Positions 7,160-14,943 of a stretch of DNA of 42,215 bases are shown here, piece after piece. The DNA comes from Kiritimatiellia bacterium. GTDB taxonomy: Bacteria > Verrucomicrobiota > Kiritimatiellia > RFP12 > UBA1067. Location of the stretch: positions 1 through 42,215 of the forward strand of contig JAFXIL010000177.1 in the NCBI GenBank assembly GCA_017563185.1, written 5' to 3'. The translations under genes and the position numbers were made by a program. The notes under the pieces were generated by a model. It made no database searches. It had not been told where the DNA came from and saw nothing but the letters and a program-made list of their open reading frames with translations. How positions within the stretch are numbered: the first letter of the stretch is position 1; every line of letters begins with the position of its first letter.

Positions 7160-9697
7160 TCATGGCGTCAAGCCGCTTTTTTCACGCCGCCGATTCGACA
7201 GCAGCAGCACGGGCCCCATGAGCCCCGCGTCGCGAAGCGGCCACTTCGCCGCGTCGAACGGACGATAGTCGCGACCGACGATGTTGATGTCGTTGAATAT
7301 CTTCCACTGCACCTTGCGCTTGTCAAGGTCGCGCACGCGGTTAGCGCCAACGTTCGTCACCTCCACCTCGAGCACGTTCTTGCCATTCTTGAGCGCGCCT
7401 GACGGAATCTCCACACGATACGGCGACATGATGCACGCGCCCACTTCAACGCCGTTCACGCGCACTCGCGCAGAGTCGCACACCTTTCCAAGGTCCAGCG
7501 TCGCTCCTTTCGCCGCATGCGCTGCTTCTGCAACGAACGTCGCCCGATAGCGCACAGTGCCGCAGAACGGATTCTCCGAGCCATCCTCATTGCGCGCCCA
7601 CGACGTGAGCGACTTCATCGTGCGCGGCCAGCCGTTCTCCATGTCGGGTCCGCCGCAGACAGGCTCGAGAAGCCACGGGCCTTCTATTCTGCACACTTCG
7701 TGCGAAGATGCGGACGCATCTGCAGCGGCCGGCATCTCCCTCTTTTCCGGGCTGCACCACAGCCACACGCTGCCACCCTTCTCAAGCGAAATCGCGACTT
7801 CTCCGTTCTTCGCCACCACTTCCCTTATGGCGCCTGTCATGGGATCGAGAGTCCACGCGCCGCCTGTCTTCGCCGTGGGACGAAACTCGCCGCTCACCTC
7901 GCCGCCTGAAATGTTGACCACGTAGTAGAGCGTATCCTCGCCGCGACGGAAGCGCGTATACGCAAGACCACGCGCCTCAACGAACGGCTCGCGCCTCACA
8001 GCGCCCTTCACATCCTCGGATCTGATTTCCGCAAGAATCTTTGCGAGCGCGGCGCGTCCGGACTCCACGTCCTTAAGTCCCGGCACATCCGCAGGACGCC
8101 GCCCGTCGAACACGATCTTGTACCCCGCCTTCGAAAGGGCCGCGAGGCTCTGCGCCGTCACCACCGGCATCGTCTCGCAGTCCGGCACGACGATCGCGTT
8201 CCATTTTCTCTTCGGCTGCTTGGCGAGCGCGGCGAGCTGGCGATCCGAGATGAAGTCGAACGCCGCGCCCTCCGCGTAAAGCCGCCGCGCCGTCGCGCCA
8301 ATTGCCGTCTTCGCGAACCACTCCTTGCCTGCCACGCTCAGGCCGTATGTCAGTTCAGGCTGGTTGCGCCAGTAGTCGTGGAGCGTCCAGTAGATGAGCG
8401 CGTCCTCGTCAGGCACGGATGTCTGCGCGAGCGACTGAACGCGCGTGATCCATGCGTTGAGGACCGGCGCATCGCGCCAGATCGGGTTGCGCGGGTTCAT
8501 CTCAAGCGACGCGTAGAAGCACCATCCCGGCCATGCGGCGTCGGCGGGCGAATAGCAGCAGCCATGGTAGTACATGTGGTTGACGCCGGAGAGGAAGAGC
8601 CTGTCGAGGAACACCTTCACCTCTTCGAGCGTGGCGTTGAAGTGCTCGTTGATCCACGTGCAGCTTTCGCTGGCGACAAGGCGCGTGCCCTTCACGTGGG
8701 CGGCGGACGAGGCGAACTTAGAGACGAGGATGTCGCGGTCCTTGTTGAACATCTCGGTCTCGGGGATGTCGGCGAGCGCGTAGAAGTCGAGCCAGTTGGA
8801 GGGCGAGCCGTGGGCCTCGTTGCGGGTGGTGATGCCACGCGCGCGGCACCAGTCGGACCACACCGCGAACGTGTCGAGAATAAGGTCGGAAAGCGTCTCG
8901 CGGTAGTCGTGGCGAACGCGGAGCTGCTCCTCCCTCGTGCCGCCCGCACCCGCGAACGCGGGCATGTGGTCGCGCAGGTCGTAGCCGCGCTTCGCCTTGA
9001 ACGCCTCGAACAGGGCGGGCGTCCAGGAAGCGCCGTAGTATTCATACGAGTCGTGGTAGAAAGCGCGCGGGGGAACGGCGCCAGGACGGTCAAGCGCGGC
9101 GGCGAACGGCTTCAGATGCTCGCGCATGGCAGCGGGCGAGAACGGATCGATCATCAGTCCCTTGCCGGACGCCGGCGGACGCTTCACCCTCATGCCCGTA
9201 GGCACGGAATAGAGGGCCATGCGCCTTCCCTGGCCGTTCTTTCCCTCCCATAGGAGACGAGCCCCGGCCTGTCTGGGTCTCTCGTCGTCCCTCATGCGCG
9301 CAAGATGCCATCCCCCGTTTTCATTCGAGACCCACGGGCCGCCGAAGCACCAGCCGCATCCCATCGAGAGATCGACTCCAAGACCCTGCGCACGCGCCGT
9401 TTCGTCCGCAGTGTTGAAAAGTCGCGTCCACTCCTCCGAGAGAAACGCGACCTTCGGATGCTTCTCCTCCTTGGCCTCGTATATCGGAATCACATGGTAG
9501 CCGCCCATGCCGGCCTCGACGAACTGCCTGGCCTGGAGTTCGAGTCCAGCCTTGTCGGCGGCGCAGCCCATCCACCAGTTGTAGGCCCAGGGGCGCATCT
9601 CCTTCGTGACAGCCGGCCAGGAAGGTTCAGCTGCGTACAAACCGAAAACACCCGCGAACACCGCCGCGGGAATCGCCCTGAGAACGGAACGAATCAT
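7160..9697 (-). CDS. Exported glycoside hydrolase, GH106 alpha-L-rhamnosidase-type
   Basis: 845 residues with an N-terminal signal peptide (IRSVLRAIPAAVFAGVFGLYA). Features typical of the GH106/rhamnosidase-like group are visible: an N-terminal barrel segment starting RPWAYNWWMGCAADKAG, then CGWCFGGPWVS, FYHDSYEYYGASW and ITTRNEAHGSP with candidate acidic catalytic residues, NHMYYHGCCYSP, and a C-terminal jelly-roll with VRVNGVEVG, the usual galactose-binding-like carbohydrate domain. It likely removes alpha-L-rhamnose from plant or bacterial glycans outside the cytoplasm. The start is well supported by AAGGAGG 6 bases before the ATG. It lies 23 bases after the ruvB stop on the same strand. 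Substrate specificity cannot be read from the sequence. Confidence 0.82.
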   Translation of the reverse strand: MIRSVLRAIPAAVFAGVFGLYAAEPSWPAVTKEMRPWAYNWWMGCAADKAGLELQARQFVEAGMGGYHVIPIYEAKEEKHPKVAFLSEEWTRLFNTADETARAQGLGVDLSMGCGWCFGGPWVSNENGGWHLARMRDDERPRQAGARLLWEGKNGQGRRMALYSVPTGMRVKRPPASGKGLMIDPFSPAAMREHLKPFAAALDRPGAVPPRAFYHDSYEYYGASWTPALFEAFKAKRGYDLRDHMPAFAGAGGTREEQLRVRHDYRETLSDLILDTFAVWSDWCRARGITTRNEAHGSPSNWLDFYALADIPETEMFNKDRDILVSKFASSAAHVKGTRLVASESCTWINEHFNATLEEVKVFLDRLFLSGVNHMYYHGCCYSPADAAWPGWCFYASLEMNPRNPIWRDAPVLNAWITRVQSLAQTSVPDEDALIYWTLHDYWRNQPELTYGLSVAGKEWFAKTAIGATARRLYAEGAAFDFISDRQLAALAKQPKRKWNAIVVPDCETMPVVTAQSLAALSKAGYKIVFDGRRPADVPGLKDVESGRAALAKILAEIRSEDVKGAVRREPFVEARGLAYTRFRRGEDTLYYVVNISGGEVSGEFRPTAKTGGAWTLDPMTGAIREVVAKNGEVAISLEKGGSVWLWCSPEKREMPAAADASASSHEVCRIEGPWLLEPVCGGPDMENGWPRTMKSLTSWARNEDGSENPFCGTVRYRATFVAEAAHAAKGATLDLGKVCDSARVRVNGVEVGACIMSPYRVEIPSGALKNGKNVLEVEVTNVGANRVRDLDKRKVQWKIFNDINIVGRDYRPFDAAKWPLRDAGLMGPVLLLSNRRREKSGLTP

Positions 9698-9720
9698 GAG
9701 TCCTCCTTGTGCTTACGCCG

Positions 9721-10779
9721 TCAGAGAAGCGACATCTGTCTGCCGCCGGGTGACGACAATCCCAGTTTCTTCCATGCAAGCTCTGTAGCCACGCGTCCCT
9801 TGGGCGTGCGGTCCAGATAGCCTTCCATTATGAGGAACGGCTCGTACGCCTCCTCGATGGTGTCCGGCTCCTCGCCCACGCTAACGGCAATGGTGGAAAG
9901 GCCCACCGGCCCGCCGTTGAACTTCGTGCAGATGGTCTCGAGGATGCGGATGTCCATCTCGTCGAGGCCGTGGGGGTCTATCTCGAGCAACGTGAGGGAA
10001 TCCACCGCCACCTGGCGCGTGATGAGATTATTGGCCTTCACCTGCGCGTAGTCGCGCACGCGCCTGAGGAGGTTGTTGGCTATTCGCGGGGTGCCGCGAG
10101 AACGCGCGGCAATCTCAAGAGCGCCGTCTGGCTCGATGTCCACGCCCAGCTTCGCGGCGGAGCGCTTCACTATCTCCGCGAGTTCAGCGGGCTCGTAGAA
10201 GCTCAGACGGTTGACGAGGCCGAAGCGGGCCCTGAGAGGAGCCGCAATCAGGCCGATGCGCGTCGTTGCGCCAACGAGGGTGAAGCGGGGCAGCTCAAGG
10301 CGGACGCTGCGCGCGTTCGGGCCCTGGTCGATGAGAATGTCTATTGCGAAGTCCTCCATCGCGGAGTACAAGTACTCCTCCACCGTCTTCGCCATGCGGT
10401 GGATTTCGTCGATGAACACAATGTCGCCGGCCTCAAGGGACGTGAGAAGTCCGGCAAGGTCGGCGGGTTTGTTGAGCACTGGGCCGCTCGTGGTCTTCAC
10501 ATACACGCCCATCGCATCGCCAAGAATGTACGATAGCGTGGTCTTGCCAAGGCCGGGCGGACCCGAGAACAACACATGGTCCAACGTCTCACCGCGATCC
10601 TTCGCCGCCCTTACTGCCAGTTCAAGGCGGTCGCGGATCTTCTGCTGGCCCACGAAATCAGAGAACCGTCCCGGACGCAACCTGTTGTCAAAGGTCACGT
10701 TCCTTTTGTTGAGTTCGTCGCTTGGACGGTCTTTCCGCATTAGCAAGAACGGGACAAGCCAAGGGCCTGTCCCATTCAT
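9721..10779 (-). CDS. ruvB: Holliday junction branch-migration helicase RuvB
   Basis: 352 residues if begun at ATG 10779, 339 if begun at ATG 10740; both fit the family. RuvB is the hexameric AAA+ motor that works with RuvA and RuvC in recombinational repair. Visible are FSDFVGQ, Walker [10 protein letters not shown], Walker B FIDEIH, sensor-1 GATTRIG, RARFG with the arginine finger region, and the C-terminal winged helix ([24 protein letters not shown]). The start is uncertain. 10779 has AAAGGGA just upstream and lies 20 bases after acpP, but the added residues ([13 protein letters not shown]) come from a palindromic repeat and look unlike RuvB. 10740 (MRKDRPSDE) looks more natural but has no ribosome site. 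Neither ruvA nor ruvC is in the window. Confidence 0.96.
   Translation of the reverse strand: MNGTGPWLVPFLLMRKDRPSDELNKRNVTFDNRLRPGRFSDFVGQQKIRDRLELAVRAAKDRGETLDHVLFSGPPGLGKTTLSYILGDAMGVYVKTTSGPVLNKPADLAGLLTSLEAGDIVFIDEIHRMAKTVEEYLYSAMEDFAIDILIDQGPNARSVRLELPRFTLVGATTRIGLIAAPLRARFGLVNRLSFYEPAELAEIVKRSAAKLGVDIEPDGALEIAARSRGTPRIANNLLRRVRDYAQVKANNLITRQVAVDSLTLLEIDPHGLDEMDIRILETICTKFNGGPVGLSTIAVSVGEEPDTIEEAYEPFLIMEGYLDRTPKGRVATELAWKKLGLSSPGGRQMSLL
10751..10773. repeat. Short hairpin between acpP and ruvB
   Basis: GGGACA (10751-10756) pairs with TGTCCC (10768-10773), and inner GCC/GGC pair around AAG with one mismatch. It lies between the two candidate ruvB starts, so it is either leader RNA or codes for the first residues of RuvB. 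It could be a short palindromic repeat or a weak attenuator. Confidence 0.5.
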
Positions 10780-10799
10780 CCCTTTATATGGCTATAGAA

Positions 10800-11066
10800 T
10801 CACTGGGCGGGAGCGGTGCCGTCGTCGCCGTAGCCCTTGCTCTTGAGGTACTCGATGACCTTGCCCACGTGCGTCAGCTTCTCGGCGTCCTCTTCGGGAA
10901 TCGCCGCGCCAAACTCTTCTTCAAATGCCATAATCAACTCAACAGAGTCGAGGGAGTCCGCGCCCAGATCGTCTATAAACGACGCTTCAAGGTTAACCTG
11001 CTCGGCGTTGACGCCAAGCTGGTCCACGATAATCTCTTTGACGCGATCTTCAAGCTTACCTGCCAT
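10800..11066 (-). CDS. acpP: Acyl carrier protein
   Basis: 88 residues, acidic. The phosphopantetheine attachment site is [19 protein letters not shown], with the serine of DSLD modified to carry acyl chains during fatty acid synthesis. Start ATG 11066 has AAGGAG 9 bases upstream. A promoter is visible at 11100-11128, so it can be transcribed on its own, with ruvB following 20 bases later. The C-terminal [11 protein letters not shown] extends a little past the usual end. Fatty acid synthesis genes that often flank acpP (fabF, fabD, fabG) are not adjacent. Confidence 0.97.
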   Translation of the reverse strand: MAGKLEDRVKEIIVDQLGVNAEQVNLEASFIDDLGADSLDSVELIMAFEEEFGAAIPEEDAEKLTHVGKVIEYLKSKGYGDDGTAPAQ

Positions 11067-11099
11067 TTTTTAATTCTCCTTTGGGTTGGAACGTGTAAT

Positions 11100-11128
11100 A
11101 GTATACTAAATTATTCGGGTTTCCGCAA
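11100..11128 (-). promoter_or_regulatory. Sigma-70-like promoter of acpP
   Basis: Minus strand TTGCGG (11128-11123), exactly 17 bases, TATACT (11105-11100). Predicted transcription start near 11093, about 27 bases before the acpP ATG. The -35 overlaps the region just past the stop of the phosphatase gene. Confidence 0.65.
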
Positions 11129-11139
11129 GGGGGAAAGAT

Positions 11140-12408
11140 TCACAGGGGAAAAATGATTTCGGACGCGAAAGACCTGGCGATCGCCTGCATCGAGTCGCCG
11201 GAGACGCGCGAAGACGTGCTGGCCCAGGCGATGGTCGAGGGGCGGCCATGCGTGCCTTTGACGCGGGAGGGGTCCTGGCACGTCTTCGGCGGGAACGACC
11301 GGTCGAAGAAAAGCTCGCACGGATCGAATCCGGGCTTGTTGTGGATGTCGATGTGCGTGGCCCAGTCGGGCGCCTCGGCCGTCTTCCTCCACCACGGATA
11401 CGCGCACCATCCGCCCTTCCGGGCCATGAGCAGCACCTCGCCCGCAGATTCCGCCGCCCATTCCTGGCCACCGCGCACTTCCACGGACTCATAGTCGCCC
11501 GTGGAGCGAAAGAGATCCGCCACATGCGCCACGTCGGCCTCGTCGCGCACGTACACGTGGGCGATCTCGTGGTCGCACATCGCGAAGGCGCGGGAAGTGT
11601 GGAAGTCGGGATAGGCGCGGCCCGCGACGGGACGCGTCCTGAACAGACCGGCAGCCCGAAGCGTCTCGTTCGGACGCGCCGGCTGGCGGTCTGCCGCCGC
11701 TATCTCGTAGTCGCCGCACACCGTCAGCTCCGCGCCGTTCTCCTCTGCGAACGCGGCGAGGCGCGCGAGCTGCGCCTCGAACTCGTCGAGAGCCGCGTCC
11801 GCGCGCCTGCCTTCAGGCCCCCACCGCTGCGCCTCGTAGTCCAGCGACGGCATATAGAGAAACGCGAAGTCGACGGGATTCGCACGCTCCATCTCCAGAA
11901 AGTTGGCGATCACCGCGCGGCCGACCTTCGGCGACGCGAGCGGCCCCCAGTAGCGGTGCAGAGGGAACGTGCCGCAGCGCCTGTCAAGGGCGTCGCCCAT
12001 CTCGGCCGGCTGCGCGTAGTTGCGCATTATCATGCCGCCGCCGTGCTTGTGGATGGGCGCCGGGGAGACCACGCTGTCCACGCTCTCGCCGAGCGACTGC
12101 TGCCAGAAGTACAGCCCCGCCGTCGCGCCGCGCGCGCGCGCCGCGTCCCACACGCGCGGCCCCTTCACGAGCGCGGAGCTCTGCTCCCAGAAGAACGACC
12201 TTCGCAGAGCGCGGGAGAAGATGCCGTTGCTCGTCATGCCATGCTCGCGCGGAGCAGACGCCGTGCGGAACGTGGCCTGCGCCACGCACGTCACCGCCGG
12301 AAACACGCTTTTCGCCGGACGGAACTCCATGCCGGCGAGGCGCGTGCGGCCGCGCCTTTCGAGCCCGGCGTATCCAAGCCCCGCCGCCATCACCATCAGA
12401 TGCTTCAT
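11140..12408 (-). CDS. Alkaline-phosphatase-superfamily phosphodiesterase/pyrophosphatase-like enzyme
   Basis: 422 residues. The N-terminal AP-superfamily layout is visible: FPAVTCVAQATFRT with the candidate Thr nucleophile, HGMTSNG, then FWEQSSALVKGPRVW, LYFWQQSLGESVDS and SPAPIHKHGGGM, followed by DFAFLYMPSLDYEAQRWGP, CGDYEI and a late HIDIHNKPGFDPCELFF that can complete two metal sites. I recall these blocks from the nucleotide pyrophosphatase-like group whose members include EboF-type proteins; that assignment is from memory. ATG 12408 overlaps the stop of the polyprenyl synthase gene (TGATG), so translation is coupled; a TTG one codon earlier is less likely. No signal peptide, so probably cytoplasmic. 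The coupling suggests a substrate linked to prenyl diphosphates or a prenylated lipid, but this is inference. Confidence 0.72.
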   Translation of the reverse strand: MKHLMVMAAGLGYAGLERRGRTRLAGMEFRPAKSVFPAVTCVAQATFRTASAPREHGMTSNGIFSRALRRSFFWEQSSALVKGPRVWDAARARGATAGLYFWQQSLGESVDSVVSPAPIHKHGGGMIMRNYAQPAEMGDALDRRCGTFPLHRYWGPLASPKVGRAVIANFLEMERANPVDFAFLYMPSLDYEAQRWGPEGRRADAALDEFEAQLARLAAFAEENGAELTVCGDYEIAAADRQPARPNETLRAAGLFRTRPVAGRAYPDFHTSRAFAMCDHEIAHVYVRDEADVAHVADLFRSTGDYESVEVRGGQEWAAESAGEVLLMARKGGWCAYPWWRKTAEAPDWATHIDIHNKPGFDPCELFFDRSFPPKTCQDPSRVKGTHGRPSTIAWASTSSRVSGDSMQAIARSFASEIIFPL

Positions 12409-13166
12409 CAAAGAACGCCCTCCACGTCGAAATGGCCGCGCAGACGCGCCGCGGCGGGAAGAGCCGCCAGAGTGCGGGCGCGCTCAACGCGCAGCGCCTT
12501 GAGTTCAGGATGCGCCGTGCCGTCGGCAAGATCGTCGTTGATCTGGAACAGCACTCCGTACGCAAGGCCAAACTCGCGCCATTCGGCATCGTCCGCTCCT
12601 GCGGCGATCGCGCCCAGCTGCGCCGCGAGGGCGAAAGCCTCGCCCGTCTTGCGCTCGCACACGGAAAGATAGGCGGCCTCGTCGAACTTCTCCGCCTTTA
12701 GCGGATTCGCCGCGGGCATCAGGAGGTCGTCGCCCTGCCCCTCGCAGAGGCGCACATGGCTTGCCACCGTGGCGGCGAGCATCTGCGGGGCGCTCTGGAA
12801 GCCGCTTTTGAGAATCAGCTCGTAGCCATGCGCCACAAGCCAGTCGCCCACGGCGATCGCCGCCGCAACGCCGTGCTCCTTCCACACGGCTGGACGGCCG
12901 TAGCGCGTCTCGTCGCCGTCCTGGATGTCGTCGTGCACAAGCGACGCCTTGTGGAAGCACTCCACTGCGTCGCACACGTCCGAAATGTTGCCGCGCGAGA
13001 AGGCCTCATTGAAGCGCCAACGCAGAAAGAGGATGGCCGGTGCAAAAAAGCGCGAAGCAAGGGATGTGCCGCCGCAGACAGTGAAAACGGCTTTGCAAAG
13101 ACGCGGCCGCAATCTCTTGCCGCCGCGTCTCATGAAGTCAATCGCTATGTCTGCGACTGCCACCAT
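12408..13166 (-). CDS. Short trans-type polyprenyl diphosphate synthase
   Basis: 252 residues, against roughly 290-330 for usual FPP/GGPP/octaprenyl synthases. Present: GGKRLRP (residues 15-21, binds isopentenyl diphosphate), the first Asp-rich motif in LVHDDIQDGDETRYGRP (79-83) and the second in FQINDDLAD (211-215), so both magnesium-binding motifs are intact. Missing or altered: the helix before GGKRLRP is short, and the C-terminal tail after DDLAD is only about 37 residues and lacks the conserved GK...GDL...KxT stretch. It should condense isopentenyl units but chain length is unclear. ATG 13166 lies 8 bases after the upstream gene and has AAGG 6 bases before it. The next gene overlaps its stop codon. 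No dedicated isoprenoid genes are seen nearby. Confidence 0.82.
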   Translation of the reverse strand: MVAVADIAIDFMRRGGKRLRPRLCKAVFTVCGGTSLASRFFAPAILFLRWRFNEAFSRGNISDVCDAVECFHKASLVHDDIQDGDETRYGRPAVWKEHGVAAAIAVGDWLVAHGYELILKSGFQSAPQMLAATVASHVRLCEGQGDDLLMPAANPLKAEKFDEAAYLSVCERKTGEAFALAAQLGAIAAGADDAEWREFGLAYGVLFQINDDLADGTAHPELKALRVERARTLAALPAAARLRGHFDVEGVL

Positions 13167-13174
13167 CCAAGGCC

Positions 13175-13837
13175 TTACTTGCCGAAGACCTCGATCTCGA
13201 TGTAGTTGTTCGTCGGCTCGCTGGACGAACCGGCGGAGTAGACGCGCACGTAGCGGCCCTTGGTGAGCTTGGCGTCAACGGGACGGCCGTCGTTGCGCTC
13301 GCGGTACTCCTTGTCGGGGCCCTTGCCGAGGCCGAGCTTGGAGGTCTGGTCGTGGTCGTTGTTGAAGACGGTGGTGATCTTCGTCTTGTCGGCGAACTTC
13401 TCGTCGTTCGAGATCTGCATGATCACGTCCTTGTACACGCGGTCGTCGCCCTGGTCGTGCCACACGCAAATGGCCGAGATCGTGTGCTCAGCGCCAAGGT
13501 CGAGCTGCACCCACTGAAGGCCGCTGGGCAGCTGGAGCATGGCGGTGGCGTCGAGGGTCTTGTCGCCATCGACCACGTATTCGGCATCGCCTGTCACGGG
13601 CTCTTCGGAGGTGGTCACCTTCGTGTCCTCGTTCGTGAGTTTCTTGGCGTACTCGGGCTCGACCATGATCGGTGGACGAAGCTTGCCCTGGCCGCGGTCG
13701 GGCTCCAGGTTGTCGCTCTTGATTTCCTTTGGAGTGCCGGTGATGTGGGGCGGAGGAAGCACGAACTTGATGGCCACCTTCTCGGCCATGACGGCCGTTG
13801 CGCAGAGGGCTACGCCCAGGAACAGTATCTTCTTCAT
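13175..13837 (-). CDS. Exported discoidin (F5/8 type C)-like protein
   Basis: 220 residues with a signal peptide (MKKILFLGVALCATAVMA). The C-terminal 140 residues look like a galactose-binding/discoidin beta-sandwich: VQLDLGAEHTISAICVWHD, then strands ending GRYVRVYSAG and NYIEIEVFG, the typical end of this fold. Such domains usually bind carbohydrate on the surface or in the periplasm. Start ATG 13837 has AAAGGAAAGGATAG upstream. It sits between the sugar isomerase gene (70 bases upstream) and the polyprenyl synthase gene (8 bases downstream), an odd position for a secreted protein inside a run of cytoplasmic enzymes. No catalytic residues are evident. Confidence 0.75.
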   Translation of the reverse strand: MKKILFLGVALCATAVMAEKVAIKFVLPPPHITGTPKEIKSDNLEPDRGQGKLRPPIMVEPEYAKKLTNEDTKVTTSEEPVTGDAEYVVDGDKTLDATAMLQLPSGLQWVQLDLGAEHTISAICVWHDQGDDRVYKDVIMQISNDEKFADKTKITTVFNNDHDQTSKLGLGKGPDKEYRERNDGRPVDAKLTKGRYVRVYSAGSSSEPTNNYIEIEVFGK

Positions 13838-13907
13838 TGTATTCTATCCTTTCCTTTCAGAAAACTTCTTGTTATTCTATCAAAAAACGGACGATTTGTC
13901 CACCGTC

Positions 13908-14741
13908 TCAAATGGCACGCAGGCGCTGGACGGCAAGGGCGATGTCGGCCGTGCGGCTATTGCCACCCTCGCGCTCCACCGCTAGCGCGCCAGTGTAGCC
14001 CGCCTTGTCGAGGGCGGCGATGAACGCTTTGGCGTTCACCTTGCCGTCGCCCCAGGGCGTCTCTTCGCCCCATTCAAGGCCGGGCTTCTTCGAAGGCAGT
14101 GCGTCCTTGATGTGCACGTGGCGGATCCACGGGGCGAGCTTCGCCACGGCGGCCACGGGGTCGCCCATGCCGTAGAGCAGCATGTTGGCGGGGTCGAAGT
14201 TCACCCACACGTTCTTGACCGTGCCGAGGAAGCGCACGAGGTCATCGGCCGTCTCCTGCCCGGTCTCGAGCAGCAGCTTAACGCCGTTCGCGCCGCATTC
14301 GTCGGCGAGGAACTTGACGCGGTCGGTGAACTTCGCGACGGCGGATGGACTCTTCTCGTCGAGATAGCCGGCGTGGAGCGAGAGGTAGGGCGTCTTGAAC
14401 TGCGCGGCCATCTTCGCGGCGTTGCGGATAAGCGTCTTGTTTGCCTCCCAATGCTCGTCGGGCACGATGCCGCCGGTCTTGCGGATCGTGACGGGAGTGG
14501 TGTAGTCTTCGTAAGAGAACGAAAGCATCGCCGCTGTCACCTTCCACGCGCCGGAGTCGATGAGCCCCTCCACGTATCCGCGCACAAGCGCGCCCTCGGC
14601 CGCGCCATGGCGGGCATCGCCCTCCAGAAACGGCTGCAACGCCAGATGCACGCACTTGACGTTAATGCGCCGCATCTCCTCCGCCACCGTCATCAGCGGC
14701 TTCTGATATGACCAGGAACAGACTCCTATTGGATGCTTCAT
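13908..14741 (-). CDS. Sugar phosphate isomerase/epimerase, xylose isomerase-like TIM barrel
   Basis: 277 residues forming one AP-endonuclease-2/xylose-isomerase-like barrel. Candidate metal ligands appear in order on successive strands: Glu in KLLLETGQE, Asp in VNFDPANMLL, His in RHVHIKD and Glu in LAVERE. The strand LSLHAGYLDE is also typical. Members isomerise or epimerise sugars, sugar acids or inositols, and the exact substrate cannot be read. No signal peptide, so cytoplasmic. The start at 14741 has AAGGAG 9 bases upstream, and a promoter-like extended -10 lies at 14799-14811. It begins the run TIM barrel, discoidin protein, polyprenyl synthase, phosphatase. Confidence 0.85.
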   Translation of the reverse strand: MKHPIGVCSWSYQKPLMTVAEEMRRINVKCVHLALQPFLEGDARHGAAEGALVRGYVEGLIDSGAWKVTAAMLSFSYEDYTTPVTIRKTGGIVPDEHWEANKTLIRNAAKMAAQFKTPYLSLHAGYLDEKSPSAVAKFTDRVKFLADECGANGVKLLLETGQETADDLVRFLGTVKNVWVNFDPANMLLYGMGDPVAAVAKLAPWIRHVHIKDALPSKKPGLEWGEETPWGDGKVNAKAFIAALDKAGYTGALAVEREGGNSRTADIALAVQRLRAI

Positions 14742-14798
14742 GCCTATTTCTCCTTGGTTCCGCGCCGGAAAGCCACAAAGCGCCCGGCTGTGTTTTCA

Positions 14799-14811
14799 AG
14801 TATATCAAAAA
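14799..14811 (-). promoter_or_regulatory. Extended -10 promoter of the sugar isomerase gene
   Basis: Minus strand TTTTTGATATACT: -10 TATACT (14804-14799) with TGn in front. About 58 bases upstream of the ATG at 14741. No convincing -35. Confidence 0.5.
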
Positions 14812-14844
14812 GGCACCGCCCTTTCAAGCCCGCCGCACAAATCT

Positions 14845-14935
14845 CAATTGTTCAAAAATGTCACAATTGCCGCAAATACCAATTTGCCATTTGCGATTTG
14901 TGAACAACTATGACAATTGCGATTTGTGGACGATT
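14845..14935. repeat. AT-rich intergenic block with direct repeats
   Basis: The 200 bases between rtcB and the sugar isomerase gene are much more AT-rich than the flanks. TTGCGATTTGTGAAC (14891-14905) and TTGCGATTTGTGGAC (14917-14931) form a direct repeat of 26-base period, and CAATTG occurs several times around them. No gene or T-tract terminator is seen. It may hold regulator-binding sites or be a repeat remnant. Confidence 0.5.
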
Positions 14936-14943
14936 TCTCAATC

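Noticed and set aside
12122-12146. Alternating CG run that could form Z-DNA or a regulatory site
   Set aside because: It lies in frame in the phosphatase gene and codes for a normal Ala/Arg stretch; high GC codon use explains it.
11248-12672. 474-codon plus-strand frame across the phosphatase and prenyl synthase genes
   Set aside because: Arg/His-rich shadow; the overlapping minus-strand genes are motif-supported and translationally coupled.
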